DNA of 64,000 nt from Aurantibacillus circumpalustris (GCF_029625215.1 NZ_CP121197.1:868001-932000); one strand, 5' to 3'; positions 18,473 to 28,992 are shown, numbered from the stretch's first letter. Translations and numbers: made by a program. Notes: generated from the letters alone by a model not told the origin.

Positions 18473-19228
18473 ATGAGCCACGGAAATATGAATCTCACTT
18501 TAAAAGTGTGGAAACAAAAAAATAAAAACGAAAAAGGTCGTTTTGAAACTTATGATGCTAAAGGTATTTCGCCTGACATGAGTTTTTTAGAAATGTTTGA
18601 CGTTGTTAACGAACAATTAATTAGCAGTGGTAAAGAACCCATTGCTTTTGATCACGATTGCCGCGAAGGTATTTGTGGGATGTGTAGCATGTACATCAAT
18701 GGTCGCCCTCATGGACCCAAAGATGGTGTTACCACTTGCCAGTTGCACATGCGAAGCTTTAAAGATGGCGATACCATTGTGGTAGAACCATGGAGAAGTG
18801 CAGCGTTTCCAGTAATTAAAGATTTAGCTGTTGACCGTTCATCGTTTGATCGCATCATGGCTTCAGGAGGATTTGTTTCTGTAAACACAGGTAATGCAAA
18901 AGACGCTAACAATATTTTAATTAACAAAGACGATGCTGACACTGCTTTTAACGCAGCGGCTTGCATTGGTTGTGGTGCCTGCGTGGCAGCTTGTAAAAAT
19001 TCAAGTGCTATGTTGTTTGTTTCTGCAAAAGTTTCTCAATTAGCCTTGTTACCGCAAGGAGCTATTGAAAAAAGAGACCGTGTGTTAAACATGGTAAAAC
19101 AAATGGACGATGAAGGTTTTGGAAATTGTACAAATACTGGTGCTTGCGAGGCAGAATGCCCGAAGAGTATTTCTCTGGAAAACATTGCTCGTATGAACCG
19201 CGAATATTTAGGTGCTAGCTTAACCTAG
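18473..19228 (+). CDS. sdhB: succinate dehydrogenase/fumarate reductase iron-sulfur subunit
   Basis: A 251-aa protein with all cluster ligands. [2Fe-2S]: Cys63, Cys68, Cys71 (CREGICGMC) and Cys89. Ferredoxin-like domain: Cys164, Cys167, Cys170, Cys174 ([11 protein letters not shown]) and Cys219, Cys225, Cys229 ([11 protein letters not shown]) for the [4Fe-4S] and [3Fe-4S] clusters. It carries electrons from SdhA to the SdhC quinone site. A rho-independent terminator follows. Confidence 0.95.
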   Translation: MSHGNMNLTLKVWKQKNKNEKGRFETYDAKGISPDMSFLEMFDVVNEQLISSGKEPIAFDHDCREGICGMCSMYINGRPHGPKDGVTTCQLHMRSFKDGDTIVVEPWRSAAFPVIKDLAVDRSSFDRIMASGGFVSVNTGNAKDANNILINKDDADTAFNAAACIGCGACVAACKNSSAMLFVSAKVSQLALLPQGAIEKRDRVLNMVKQMDDEGFGNCTNTGACEAECPKSISLENIARMNREYLGASLT

Positions 19229-19251
19229 GGGTTTTATTTTTGAGATGAGTG

Positions 19252-19283
19252 AACCGTTCTTCGCAAGAGGAGCGGTTTTTTTG
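19252..19283 (+). terminator. terminator after sdhB
   Basis: AACCGTTC pairs with GAGCGGTT (one U-G pair) around a 10-nt loop, followed by a run of T. Confidence 0.75.
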
Positions 19284-19301
19284 TTTCTTCTTAGCTCAAT
19301 A

Positions 19302-19332
19302 AAAGCCCGTGTAACAGAAGTTCACGGGCTTT
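19302..19332. terminator. terminator for the 902-aa surface protein
   Basis: AAAGCCCGTG and CACGGGCTTT form a 10-bp stem around an 11-nt loop, 20 bp downstream of the convergent minus-strand gene. It can work in both directions. Confidence 0.8.
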
Positions 19333-19351
19333 CGATTTAAAAAGAGGTTGT

Positions 19352-22060
19352 TTATTTACTAACCACAATTTTCTGACTAATGTTTACTTCGCCGTTTTGT
19401 CCAACCACAAAATAAATTCCATTCGCTAAATCAAAAACAGATACTTTATAATCGTTTTGAGCAGAAAGTTTTATCGTCCTGACCTCCTGTCCTAATTCAT
19501 TTATTAATTTAAGATCAAGGTTTGAGTCGGCAATTATGCTAAACGAACCATTACTAGGATTCGGGTATACTAAGAGCTTTTTATTTACTCTAGTTAACTC
19601 TCCTATGCCATTGCAAGAGCTTACCGAAATTTGCTTGAAACTACTCATTTCACAACCATTAGCATCCACTCCGATTAACGAATAGGTGGTGGTGTTTTGT
19701 GGATTTACGCTAATTGTGTTGGTTGTTAGCGAATTACTCCAGATATAAGTTACAGCGCCCGTAGCGGTTAAAACAATTGGCGCATCTGATTTACACACCG
19801 TTGTTTTTGTTGTCACAATGGCCACGTTGGGGTTCTCAAATACTGTGATTAAAACCTCAGCGGAACTTTTACAACTTAAACCAGGGGTGTTAGTTGTAGC
19901 TGTGACACTGTAATTTGTGGTTATAGTTGGAGTAACAAAAGCAACCCCGTTAATTGAAATAAAACCAGTCCATGTATAAGTATTTGCCCCAGTGGCCGTT
20001 AATGTTGTGCTGCCACCTTGACAAATAGCAGTTGTGACCGCAGATGCCGCAACACTTGCCGTTAATACATTAATTGTAATTGTTTTAGTATTTGAACATC
20101 CGTTTGTATAAGTGCCGACTACTGTATAATTAGTTGTTACTGGGGGGTTAACAAGATTTGTTGAAGTAGAAGGTCCGTTTGTCCAATTATAACTATCAGC
20201 ACCAATAGCTGTGAGCACTGCGGCATCCCCTGAACATACAATTAATTTATCAGTAGATACTACAACTGTTGGCGATATTTCGGTTAAAATAATTTGGCTG
20301 GCTTGAGATGTACAGTTAAGTGAATTAGTTCCAATAACCTGATAGGCAGTGGCTGTAGTTGGATTATCGGAAAACGTAGCGCCGCTCACATTACCTTGAC
20401 TCCATGTGTACGACATGGCTCCACTTGCTGTCATAGTAACCAAGGCTCCTTCGCAAACCGTTGGGCTGCTTGCTGTAATAGTAATGGTTGGTGTTGGATT
20501 AGTGTTTACTGCAACTGTAGCCGTTCCAAAACAAGTTCCATCTGATGCAGATACTGTATAAATTGTGTTGGCTAATGGTGATACAACAGCTGGATTTATT
20601 GGAATTCCACCGGGCATCCAAGTATAGCCGCTCACAGAAGACGCTGCTGTTAAAGTCGCTGTAGTTCCTACGCAAACTGTTGCTTGAGATGCGCTCGCCG
20701 TTACCACCAAAGGGGCGATTGTTATCGCAGTGGTTGAGGTACTAACGCCACAGCCGTTTCCTCCAGCCACAGTATATGTGGCAGTTGCAGATGGCATAAA
20801 TGATTGTCCGTTGGTTACTGGAACCGAACCTCCAGTCCATGTGTAAGATAATGCTCCGCCCGCTGTTAAAATAGCACTTTGACCTAAACAAATAGTATTA
20901 GGTGTATTGGTAATAGTAAGTGCTGGTAAGCCTGAACTAACAAGAACCGTAATGCTTTTTGAAGCCATACAATTAGAAGGCGACATTGCCGTTAAAGCAT
21001 ACACCGTATTTGTAGTAGGAGAAACTACGATAACAGAACTGGTAGTGTTACCTGTACTCCATGAATAATTGCTGATTGCGTTTGTTGTTAGCGTAAGGCT
21101 TTGGCCTGAACAAATTAATGGAGCTGTACTGTTTGTACCTGAAGCTGTTAAATTAATGCTACATAACTCTGTTATATGCACCCTCCCGTTTCCTGTAACA
21201 TCAGGATTAGTAACAAAACCCGTTTGACCAAACATGATAGTTGCACCACTAGTTACACCGCCAATGTAAGAAGAGCCGCCGCCGCCTGCACCTCCATCAC
21301 CACGACCACCGCCGCCACCATAATAGCCCGCACCACCACCACCGGCATGGTCGTTTATACCAGTAAGAGTACAGCCACCGCCACCGCCATTCCATCCACC
21401 TGTACCACCATTGCCACCACCGCCACCGGCACCGTGCATTATTCCTGCTGTACCAGTATTTGCCGCGCCACCACCATATCCATATCCACCGGGAGTTCCT
21501 ACTCCATAACTGCCTGCTGTTGCAGACCCTCCCGTGGTTTGTGATCCGCCAGTAGCTGCTGATCCTCCCGTAACACCAGTGCCATCTATAGCAGTGCCGC
21601 CGGTTAAGCCACCACCGTCACCACCAGTGCTATTTTCATTGGTTGTACCACCTGAAGTGCTACCACCTCCTCCACCAGCTGCAATTATAACTGTAGTTGT
21701 TATTGCTATATCTGACATACCGCCACCGCCGCTACCAACCTGAGCGGCGCCTGAAGCATTACCCCCATGCCCGCCCACATATATGCTAAATGTTGTTGTT
21801 GACGGATTCACATAAACTCCCCTACTATAACCGCCTTTTCCGCCTAATATTAAATTTGTTCCATTAGTCGCGCTACCACCATCAGCACCCCAGCACTCTA
21901 TTGAATAGTTACCTGCTGGGAGGCCTATGGTTTGTACGCTTCCAGTATAACTGAAAGTGTAGGTTGTTTGTGAGTATGCTGTACCAGAAAATACAGTCAA
22001 TGCCAAGACGAGCAATCCTTGCTTTACGCTTGATAGTAATTTGTAAATTTTTCTTTTCAT
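19352..22060 (-). CDS. large secreted surface protein: glycine-rich domain, Ig/PKD-like repeats, T9SS type A sorting domain
   Basis: A 902-aa protein with a signal peptide (about 1-30, ending GTAYSQ). A very glycine-rich domain spans about 60-295, followed by about seven repeats of 75-90 aa from about 300 to 810. Each repeat carries a Cys plus the pattern YTWSTG/YTWTG and TTTYTVxG. A T9SS C-terminal domain follows (LLVYPNPSNGSFSI to the final IVVSK). This predicts export by the type IX system and anchoring at the cell surface; glycine-rich plus Ig-like surface proteins are usually adhesins. The glycine-rich coding part is strongly GC-skewed compared with its neighbours. Confidence 0.85.
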   Translation of the reverse strand: MKRKIYKLLSSVKQGLLVLALTVFSGTAYSQTTYTFSYTGSVQTIGLPAGNYSIECWGADGGSATNGTNLILGGKGGYSRGVYVNPSTTTFSIYVGGHGGNASGAAQVGSGGGGMSDIAITTTVIIAAGGGGGSTSGGTTNENSTGGDGGGLTGGTAIDGTGVTGGSAATGGSQTTGGSATAGSYGVGTPGGYGYGGGAANTGTAGIMHGAGGGGGNGGTGGWNGGGGGCTLTGINDHAGGGGAGYYGGGGGRGDGGAGGGGSSYIGGVTSGATIMFGQTGFVTNPDVTGNGRVHITELCSINLTASGTNSTAPLICSGQSLTLTTNAISNYSWSTGNTTSSVIVVSPTTNTVYALTAMSPSNCMASKSITVLVSSGLPALTITNTPNTICLGQSAILTAGGALSYTWTGGSVPVTNGQSFMPSATATYTVAGGNGCGVSTSTTAITIAPLVVTASASQATVCVGTTATLTAASSVSGYTWMPGGIPINPAVVSPLANTIYTVSASDGTCFGTATVAVNTNPTPTITITASSPTVCEGALVTMTASGAMSYTWSQGNVSGATFSDNPTTATAYQVIGTNSLNCTSQASQIILTEISPTVVVSTDKLIVCSGDAAVLTAIGADSYNWTNGPSTSTNLVNPPVTTNYTVVGTYTNGCSNTKTITINVLTASVAASAVTTAICQGGSTTLTATGANTYTWTGFISINGVAFVTPTITTNYSVTATTNTPGLSCKSSAEVLITVFENPNVAIVTTKTTVCKSDAPIVLTATGAVTYIWSNSLTTNTISVNPQNTTTYSLIGVDANGCEMSSFKQISVSSCNGIGELTRVNKKLLVYPNPSNGSFSIIADSNLDLKLINELGQEVRTIKLSAQNDYKVSVFDLANGIYFVVGQNGEVNISQKIVVSK

Positions 22061-22533
22061 ATTGCGTGTTTTTAATGTGTATGCGTTATTATTTTATAAT
22101 TCACACTGGTTCAACCCCTTAATCCGCACATTCGATCCTGTAGGCCAACTCAGACGAAAGCGTTGGACTTTGGCCCCAAAAGTTTCGTTTAAGCCTAACA
22201 ATAAAGCGAGAATAATTGCAGGTTTAAAAAACTTATTTGACGATTATGAATCTAAAGATAATTATGTTTCATCATTTAGAATTTTACAGATACCTAAATG
22301 TACAAATTTCTGGTTTTTAATTTCTGATTTTAACATATAGAATAGTAAAATCAAACTACAACTCCAGCTTTAAATTAGCTAAGATTCAGCAATAACAATG
22401 ATTATAAAATTAAATTGGGTTTAAAATTTGTTATTGGCTTTTTTGGTGGGATATCCTCTTTTTTATAAAACTTGTTGTGATATATAACTCGAGCAAGGCC
22501 AAGCTCTCAAGGTGTATGTGTCTTTATAAATTC
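22061..22533. other. intergenic region between the surface protein and the histidine kinase
   Basis: No convincing gene. A 92-codon plus-strand frame at 22062-22340 has no recognisable domain and begins against the start codon of the minus-strand surface-protein gene, so it is more likely its 5' leader and promoter region. No repeat or terminator was recognised. Confidence 0.5.
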
Positions 22534-24039
22534 TTAATTCCTATCCAACTTAATTCTAAACGTTGTACCCTTATTTGGTTCACTGTTTAGAACGTAAATT
22601 TTTCCTTTGTGATAAATTTCAATTATCCTTTTACACAAACTTAAACCTAAACCCCAGCCTCTGTTTTTTGTTGTAAAACCTGGTTCAAATACAGTAGTAA
22701 ATTTAGATTTGTGGATTCCTTTTCCGCTGTCCGTAATATCTATTATCAATCCTTCTGGAATACCTGTTAAAGTAATATTCAAAGTGCCTTTTCCTTCCAT
22801 GGCGTCGACTGCGTTTTTGCAGAGGTTTTCGATCACCCATTCAAAAAGCGGCTTGCTTAAATGAGCTTGTATGCGTTCCTCAGGAAGATTTAAAGTATAA
22901 GCCACATTTTTAGAAGTGCGTTTTTTCAAATAATCAATCGCCTCAAACAATACCTCGTTTACGTTTTCTAAAACTAAAGTTGGTTGTGATCCTATTTTGC
23001 TAAAACGGTCTGTAATGGTATTTAAACGTTTTACATCTTGTTGCATTTCATTTACAATTGCCTCATCCACGCCTTGCGACAACAAATGTTCGTTCCAAGC
23101 CATGAGCGAAGAAAGCGGTGTTCCCAATTGGTGTGCTGTTTCTTTGCTCATTCCCACCCAAACCTGATCCTGCTCCGCTTTACGTGCTGTGCTAAATAAA
23201 ATGTAGGCAATTAATAAAAACAAACCGATTACCCCAAATTGAACGTAGGGATAAAACTTAAGTTTTGTAAGTAAATCTGATTCCGCATAAAAAATATAAT
23301 TAGTCTCGCCCTGACCGAGATCAATAGGAATGGGCTGATTAGCCTGCGCCAACTCCAAAAGTGTTGCGCGTAATTTTTCAGGTGTATTTATTTTTGCGGT
23401 GTCAAACTTATCGCTGTGTTCAATTACATGGCGTTTACTGGCATCGGTAAAAATTACCTGAACCTCCGCTGTATTCACCGAAACTTCTTTAAAGGATTTA
23501 ATAAGGTCTTCAAAAATAAGTTGTAGGTCAGTAAACACTTTACTGTCGTTATAATACAAATAGGAGTTAAATTTTCGATAATAATTAATTACAACAGGTT
23601 CATATTTTGCCTTCATCAGGTTTAGTTCCTGTCTCAAATAAACCGTGTCTTGCGATTTTAATGAGTCTAGATTTCTCGATGTGATTTCTCCATTATCATT
23701 CACAAGAATAACAGGTACCGTAGTGTTTTCCTGCAACACTTTTAAAACAAAATTAATGTCGGAAGAGTTATCGTACTGATTTAATTGCTTAAACGCTTCT
23801 GCAACTAATTCCGCCTTTTTACGCTCTTCACTTTTTATCTCATTAAAAATTCTGTTAGTGACCTTAATTAATTTTGCTCTCTTTTGCACTGCTTGTGCCC
23901 AGACTTCCGCTTTTAATTTTTCATCTCTCGAAATACGTTCCACAAGATTGTTGGTATACCAAAAAGACGCAAGCACAATGAGAAGAGCCGCTGCGGCTAG
24001 CGCCATTTTCCAACGTTGTTTTTTTGCGTAAATATTCAC
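22534..24039 (-). CDS. membrane sensor histidine kinase
   Basis: A 501-aa protein: membrane helix about 12-30, a periplasmic sensor region to about 255, a second helix about 263-283, then the kinase. The phosphorylated residue is His303 in GMSKETAHQLGTPLSSL. The ATP-binding part shows the N box ENLCKNAVDAM, the G1 box DITDSGKGI and the G2 motif GWGLGLSLCKR. The start is GTG. No response regulator gene is next to it. Ligand unknown. Confidence 0.9.
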   Translation of the reverse strand: MNIYAKKQRWKMALAAAALLIVLASFWYTNNLVERISRDEKLKAEVWAQAVQKRAKLIKVTNRIFNEIKSEERKKAELVAEAFKQLNQYDNSSDINFVLKVLQENTTVPVILVNDNGEITSRNLDSLKSQDTVYLRQELNLMKAKYEPVVINYYRKFNSYLYYNDSKVFTDLQLIFEDLIKSFKEVSVNTAEVQVIFTDASKRHVIEHSDKFDTAKINTPEKLRATLLELAQANQPIPIDLGQGETNYIFYAESDLLTKLKFYPYVQFGVIGLFLLIAYILFSTARKAEQDQVWVGMSKETAHQLGTPLSSLMAWNEHLLSQGVDEAIVNEMQQDVKRLNTITDRFSKIGSQPTLVLENVNEVLFEAIDYLKKRTSKNVAYTLNLPEERIQAHLSKPLFEWVIENLCKNAVDAMEGKGTLNITLTGIPEGLIIDITDSGKGIHKSKFTTVFEPGFTTKNRGWGLGLSLCKRIIEIYHKGKIYVLNSEPNKGTTFRIKLDRN

Positions 24040-24131
24040 TTTAAAGAAATAGTTTTATAAATATAATTATAATAAACGTTTAACGCTTTAAGATGTTGTG
24101 GCTGCATTCAAAAAGATTTAATCACCGAATT

Positions 24132-26738
24132 CTAAAAATCCTCCTCTTCCTTCTTTTTTAATTCCAAAGTTTTCTTTGGGGAAGCTTGTTCGGGTTTTTC
24201 GAGTTCGAATACTGTTTCTGGTTTTTTAGATTTTGTTACGCTTGTGTCTTTTTTAAACAGATTCCACTCTTCTTTAAAAAGCTGTTTCATTGTTTTCTTT
24301 TCTCGAGCTATATCATCTTTAATTTTTTCTTTCTGACCTTTAAAATCATACTTAATATCTGGATTATCAATGGTTCCCGTCATCCGTATAAATGCACTGC
24401 GGCGGTACTCAGGATCGTTTTCAATTGGACCAAACTCTGATTCTTTTCCCTTTCTCTTTTTTGCGAGATATTGATTTAGTAATAACTGAATATGGTAATC
24501 AATGTGATTATCGAATGTGTGCGTGCCTGAAACCTGAACATCGAGCGCCGAATTTTTTATCGATGTTCTAGGAATTATTATCGTGCCGTTTTTTATTTCT
24601 ACTGCACTTTGTAAAGAAGAAAATTTAATTCTCTTTAATTCTTCTACATCCACAAATTTTGACAAACTCAACAAGGGTTTAAAATCGTTTAACTCTCCGC
24701 GTTCAATTTGAAGGTTACAAAGAGAATGTATTGAATTTAAATCTGCCTCCAATTTATTATTCCACGTTCCCGAAAATTCTATTGTTGCAGTAGCCGAACC
24801 TTTAATGTTTTTTTCAGTGAGCACTTCTTGTCCAAAATTATTTAGCTGTGAAAAAAGTTCAGTGATGTTAATGTTGCTTAACTTGCTTTCAAGCGCAACC
24901 TCTAGCCTGTTTTTAGAATTATCAGCAAAGGCATTTATTTCTGCTTCGCCCTCCATGGTCAGCAGTTTCATATCACTCACAATCGCTTTCTGATTTTTAA
25001 TCTCTATTTCACCCGTTATTGCATTGGCATTAAACTTTCCAAAACTAAATTTTACAATTGCCGCATTTAATTTGAAATTTACGTTTGAAGGAATTAGTGG
25101 TTTTTCTTTTGTCTCCGAAGATTTTCCACTTGGCGTTATAAAGTCTTCCAACTTTATATAATCAGAATACAAACTTCCTGTAATAGTGAGTGGCGCCGTT
25201 CTATCCATAAGGTAATTAAATACTCCGGGAATTTTACCATTGAGTTTTAAATCAGAGCTACCACGTTCTAATTTCAAATCCTTCACCTCGATCTGCCTTT
25301 CTATAGCTCTTATTTCGCAGCTTTCTACATTATAACTTTTTTCATCGTGTTTAAATTTTGCTTCAAGTTTAGAAACGTTAGCCTTTAATTTTACTTTCAC
25401 TTTGTCAGAAAAAGCTTGTTCCTTAAGCACACTCAAAAGTCCTTCTACTTCTGTATCTATTTGCAGATTTCCTTTCAGTTCACTTAAAGTATCTATTGGC
25501 CAAAAATTGATTAGGTTTTCGAGTTTTACAGTTGCATTAGCAGAAAATTTTAAATAAGGGTTTTCAAAATCATTAATAAGACAAGCTCCCCTTATTTCGT
25601 CATTCTTAATAGTGAGATGAATGTTTTTTAAATTTAAAACGGAAGCGCTTTTCGTGTAATTTAAATACCCTTCTAAGTTTACCTGCGTTGCTTTGGCACC
25701 ATTTGGTTTATACGTAATTATGCCTTGTTTAATTCCAAAATCACTCACTATGCTGTAAGTGTCTTTATTTAAATACCGAAACGTTCCTTCAGCATAAAAA
25801 TTCCCCGAACTTTCATACTCATTTATTTTACCCTTAAATTTTTCTGGTAACAAGGATAATAAAGAGGCAATGTCTAAGTTTGGGGCTTTATACTTGAGGT
25901 CCGCCCTTTCAAGTTTGTCCCTATAATCAACGCGTCCGCTTAGCTCTAATTTCAATTTATTCAAATTTACTTTTGCTGTTTTAATAGAATAGGAATCGTC
26001 ATTTACCAATAAACTCATAGCAATGTCGCATTCCTTCTCTCTTAAATAGTGCGTTTTGCCTTGTACTAATTCGTGTATGAATAGTTTAGCATCAGACTCC
26101 ATTTCAAATTCTTCCTCTTTAAAACTTCCCTTAAAAACAAGTTGCTTTATTTGAAGGCTTGTTTTAATTAAACTTTGTTTGTTTTTAAAACTCAATTTAG
26201 AATTCACAACACTCACCATTTTAAGATTAAAGTTTATGTTTCCTGACTCATTTGTTTTGCTTTCAGACTTGTTCCAAAATTCATAATTTGGCGTTCCGTC
26301 CTTTAGAATCAACAGTTTTACAACTCCTTGTTTTAGTTTTATTTTTTTTATTTCATAGTTTTTATTCCACAAATCCTTAATATTAAAATGGAGATTGAGT
26401 TGCCCGGCAAATAAAAGAGTGTCTTTATTTTTAATTGGAAAAGCATCCAGCATAAGAAGATTCCTGAATTGAATGGAGCAATCAGGGAAGCTGCTTATAA
26501 TTGTAAGGTCAATGTTTTTTGGGTCGACTTGCACTTCTGCTTTAAGGTGTTTGTTCAACTCCTTAATGATAGCTGCTTTTACATCGTTTTCGTAAACAAA
26601 TAATAAAGTAATTAACGCCAGTATGAAAAATAAAACGAGCGAAACAATCCATAAGATTATTCTCCTGATTCTTTTAAAAACAGATCGTTTCTTCGTATTT
26701 AAAATAGGGTTCTCCTCCAACAGTATAAATGTGAGCAA
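24132..26738 (-). CDS. AsmA-family envelope protein
   Basis: A large protein (868 aa from a TTG start) with one N-terminal membrane helix (about 30-52, IILWIVSLVLFFILALITLL) and a long beta-rich region with the AsmA-type ends. A C-terminal low-complexity Lys/Glu tail follows. AsmA-like proteins bridge the periplasm as lipid-transfer grooves between membranes. The true start is uncertain: the stretch before NTKKRSVFKR is not family-like, and there is no ATG upstream of the helix. Confidence 0.75.
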   Translation of the reverse strand: MLTFILLEENPILNTKKRSVFKRIRRIILWIVSLVLFFILALITLLFVYENDVKAAIIKELNKHLKAEVQVDPKNIDLTIISSFPDCSIQFRNLLMLDAFPIKNKDTLLFAGQLNLHFNIKDLWNKNYEIKKIKLKQGVVKLLILKDGTPNYEFWNKSESKTNESGNINFNLKMVSVVNSKLSFKNKQSLIKTSLQIKQLVFKGSFKEEEFEMESDAKLFIHELVQGKTHYLREKECDIAMSLLVNDDSYSIKTAKVNLNKLKLELSGRVDYRDKLERADLKYKAPNLDIASLLSLLPEKFKGKINEYESSGNFYAEGTFRYLNKDTYSIVSDFGIKQGIITYKPNGAKATQVNLEGYLNYTKSASVLNLKNIHLTIKNDEIRGACLINDFENPYLKFSANATVKLENLINFWPIDTLSELKGNLQIDTEVEGLLSVLKEQAFSDKVKVKLKANVSKLEAKFKHDEKSYNVESCEIRAIERQIEVKDLKLERGSSDLKLNGKIPGVFNYLMDRTAPLTITGSLYSDYIKLEDFITPSGKSSETKEKPLIPSNVNFKLNAAIVKFSFGKFNANAITGEIEIKNQKAIVSDMKLLTMEGEAEINAFADNSKNRLEVALESKLSNINITELFSQLNNFGQEVLTEKNIKGSATATIEFSGTWNNKLEADLNSIHSLCNLQIERGELNDFKPLLSLSKFVDVEELKRIKFSSLQSAVEIKNGTIIIPRTSIKNSALDVQVSGTHTFDNHIDYHIQLLLNQYLAKKRKGKESEFGPIENDPEYRRSAFIRMTGTIDNPDIKYDFKGQKEKIKDDIAREKKTMKQLFKEEWNLFKKDTSVTKSKKPETVFELEKPEQASPKKTLELKKKEEEDF

Positions 26739-26860
26739 TAGTTTGCTTGCATTTATAATGCCTATAAGTAAAAATAAACAATCAGGTTTTTATAATTTTA
26801 GTTAAATGGCCTATATTTACCTTCGATCATTTAATTAAGGATCAAAAAAACAGACCCGTT

Positions 26861-28249
26861 ATGAAGAACCTCATTTACTACTTATTACTGTTTTATGCCC
26901 TTGTTTGCGTTCTTTCAATTACTTTTTTCAGTGGCACCGGCGACTCAGGTGATAGTGTTACACATTACCTCTTTGCTAAGTACGCTCCCTCTCATCCCAT
27001 TTTGTTTTTAAATCATTGGGCCAAACCTGTCTTTGTTTTACTCGCCTCACCATTTGCGCAATTTGGATTTATAGGTGTTAAAATTTTCAATTCGCTGATT
27101 TCTTTGCTGGTTATTTTCTTTACATACAAAACCGCTGAAAAATTAGAAATTAAAAATGCCATCTTAGTTGCTGTTTTTCTAATTTTCTCTCCCCTCTTTT
27201 ATATCCTTACTTTTTCAGGGCTTACCGAACCACTATTTGCTCTCTTTACAATTCTTGGAATTTATTTTTGCTCTAAACAAAAGCACATTACCGCAGCTTT
27301 AATTATTTCCTTTTTACCTTATGTTCGCTCTGAAGGACTTATCATAATTGGAATTTTTGGTCTTTATTTTCTTTATAAAAGTCTTTGGAAACCTCTACCC
27401 TTTTTAACCTTGGGCTCTGTCATTTATGGCTTTATTGGTCTTTTTGTTTTCGGTGATTTCTTTTGGGTTTTCACCGAGATACCTTATGCTAAATTAAGCA
27501 GCGTTTATGGGCAAGGTGCTTTTTTTCATTTTGTAGAACAGCTTATTAACGTTACTGGCGTCCCAATTTATATCCTGTTTTGGATCGGTTTTCTTTTTTT
27601 ATTTGCTTTAATCATTAAAAAGAAAACACATGCAGAACAGCATATTCTTTTGTTTCTTGGTTTCTGCGCCTTCTTCACTGCCCATACTTTGTTTTGGTAT
27701 TTAGGCATTTTTAATTCAATGGGACTTAAAAGAGTTTTAATAGGCATTATACCCCTTATTGCTCTTATTTCTTTGATAGGATTTAATTTTATCAGCGAAC
27801 GAGTTCATTCAAAACCCAAGCTTAAAAAAGGCGTGCAAATTTTTTTAATCGGGTATATTCTACTTTTTCCTTTTTTACCAAATCCTTCAGCTATAAATTG
27901 GGAAAAGGATATGATGCTAAATCCTGATCAGAAAATTGCCATTCAAGTTTCTGAATTTATTTTGAACGAAAAGCTGATTAACTATCCTTTACTTTATAAT
28001 CACCGCTATTTAAGCATTCCCTTAAACATAGATTATTTCGATTCAAAAAAATGTCTACAAATCACTTCTGAAAATATAAAAACAATGAAGGCAGGGAATT
28101 TGCTCATATGGGACAACCACTACGGTGAGTTTGAATCGGGTTTTAGACAAGGTAAACTGGATTCGAATTCTACTCTCACAAATATTGGCATCTTTAAAAC
28201 AAATGAGTTGGGAAAAAACGCGATTTTTTCGGTTTACAAAAAAAATTGA
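26861..28249 (+). CDS. multi-pass membrane protein, glycosyltransferase-like (GT-C type)
   Basis: A 462-aa protein with about ten hydrophobic helices and an acidic first loop GTGDSGDSVTHYLFAKYA (residues 26-43). This position carries the catalytic acidic residues in GT-C lipid-linked-sugar transferases. A soluble C-terminal part (about 365-462) follows. I infer a dolichol-mannosyltransferase-like or mannosyltransferase-like role; acceptor unknown. No partner gene nearby beyond the GT2 fusion at 29844. Confidence 0.6.
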   Translation: MKNLIYYLLLFYALVCVLSITFFSGTGDSGDSVTHYLFAKYAPSHPILFLNHWAKPVFVLLASPFAQFGFIGVKIFNSLISLLVIFFTYKTAEKLEIKNAILVAVFLIFSPLFYILTFSGLTEPLFALFTILGIYFCSKQKHITAALIISFLPYVRSEGLIIIGIFGLYFLYKSLWKPLPFLTLGSVIYGFIGLFVFGDFFWVFTEIPYAKLSSVYGQGAFFHFVEQLINVTGVPIYILFWIGFLFLFALIIKKKTHAEQHILLFLGFCAFFTAHTLFWYLGIFNSMGLKRVLIGIIPLIALISLIGFNFISERVHSKPKLKKGVQIFLIGYILLFPFLPNPSAINWEKDMMLNPDQKIAIQVSEFILNEKLINYPLLYNHRYLSIPLNIDYFDSKKCLQITSENIKTMKAGNLLIWDNHYGEFESGFRQGKLDSNSTLTNIGIFKTNELGKNAIFSVYKKN

Positions 28250-28254
28250 ATTCC

Positions 28255-28992
28255 CTAGTCTTGCTTAATAGCAAGTCCTTTGCCCTGCTTCTCGCTTAGA
28301 TTATTAACGTGGGCATTGCCTTTATAATAAATACTTCCATCACTCCAAATGAGATAATCTAAAGTAATGTTATCACCGATATTAAAAAAGGCGTCCCCAA
28401 TACTATAACTTGAAATAAACACATAATTCGTAATAGTAAGTTCTTCTGCTTTCGTAAAATTTGTGCCAGAAGTATACACTTGTAAATTCTTTGTTGTTCC
28501 TTTTAAATACATGTCCCCATTTCCGTGTGAACTTGTGCGAATTTCGTCGTAGGTACCGTTAATGTACGTATCTCCTGAATTTTCGGCCTTCACAAAGATT
28601 TTGTCCTGCTTAACATCCTCATCAAATGTAATTGGACCAACACCGTAATTTGATACTTGCTCCAGATAAGGCGAGGTAATTTTAATTTTTACCTTCCGCT
28701 TGTAACCCCTTACAACGTTGCATTTGTTGTTGTTATCCAACCTTAAGGTATCGTCTTTTATTTTCGTAGAAATATTTTTTATGATGTTTTCTCCTGCAGT
28801 TACCTCTACTTTATATTCAGTTCCTTGAAAAATGGACACTTCCATATTATCGTATGTTTCAACATATTTAAAATCGCCAATAAGCCGAACGTCTGTTATG
28901 TCGTTTCCATTAGACTTAAAACAATCAAAGGCATTTTCTTTGCGGCAGGATAGAAGTAGAATTAAAAAAGAATATGTGAAAATGTGCTTGAT
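28255..28992 (-). CDS. GIN-domain (DUF2807) lipoprotein with non-canonical start codon
   Basis: The first ATG (28845) lies inside the domain. Reading upstream in frame gives a perfect lipoprotein N-terminus, IKHIFTYSFLILLLSCRKEN, then DVRLIGDFKYVETYDN, which is the conserved start of the GIN/DUF2807 beta-helix. The frame is bounded by TAA just upstream, and the only position for initiation of the lipoprotein signal is ATC at 28992-28990, exactly where MKHIF would start. Total 245 aa. GIN proteins are putative outer-membrane auto-adhesins of unknown role. Either ATC initiates, or the start codon has been lost, or the base is an error. Confidence 0.75.
   Translation of the reverse strand: MKHIFTYSFLILLLSCRKENAFDCFKSNGNDITDVRLIGDFKYVETYDNMEVSIFQGTEYKVEVTAGENIIKNISTKIKDDTLRLDNNNKCNVVRGYKRKVKIKITSPYLEQVSNYGVGPITFDEDVKQDKIFVKAENSGDTYINGTYDEIRTSSHGNGDMYLKGTTKNLQVYTSGTNFTKAEELTITNYVFISSYSIGDAFFNIGDNITLDYLIWSDGSIYYKGNAHVNNLSEKQGKGLAIKQD

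Noticed and set aside
22062-22340. Plus-strand 92-codon ORF upstream of the surface protein
   Set aside because: No homology-like motifs, and it begins two bases from the start of a well-supported minus-strand gene, where its leader must be.
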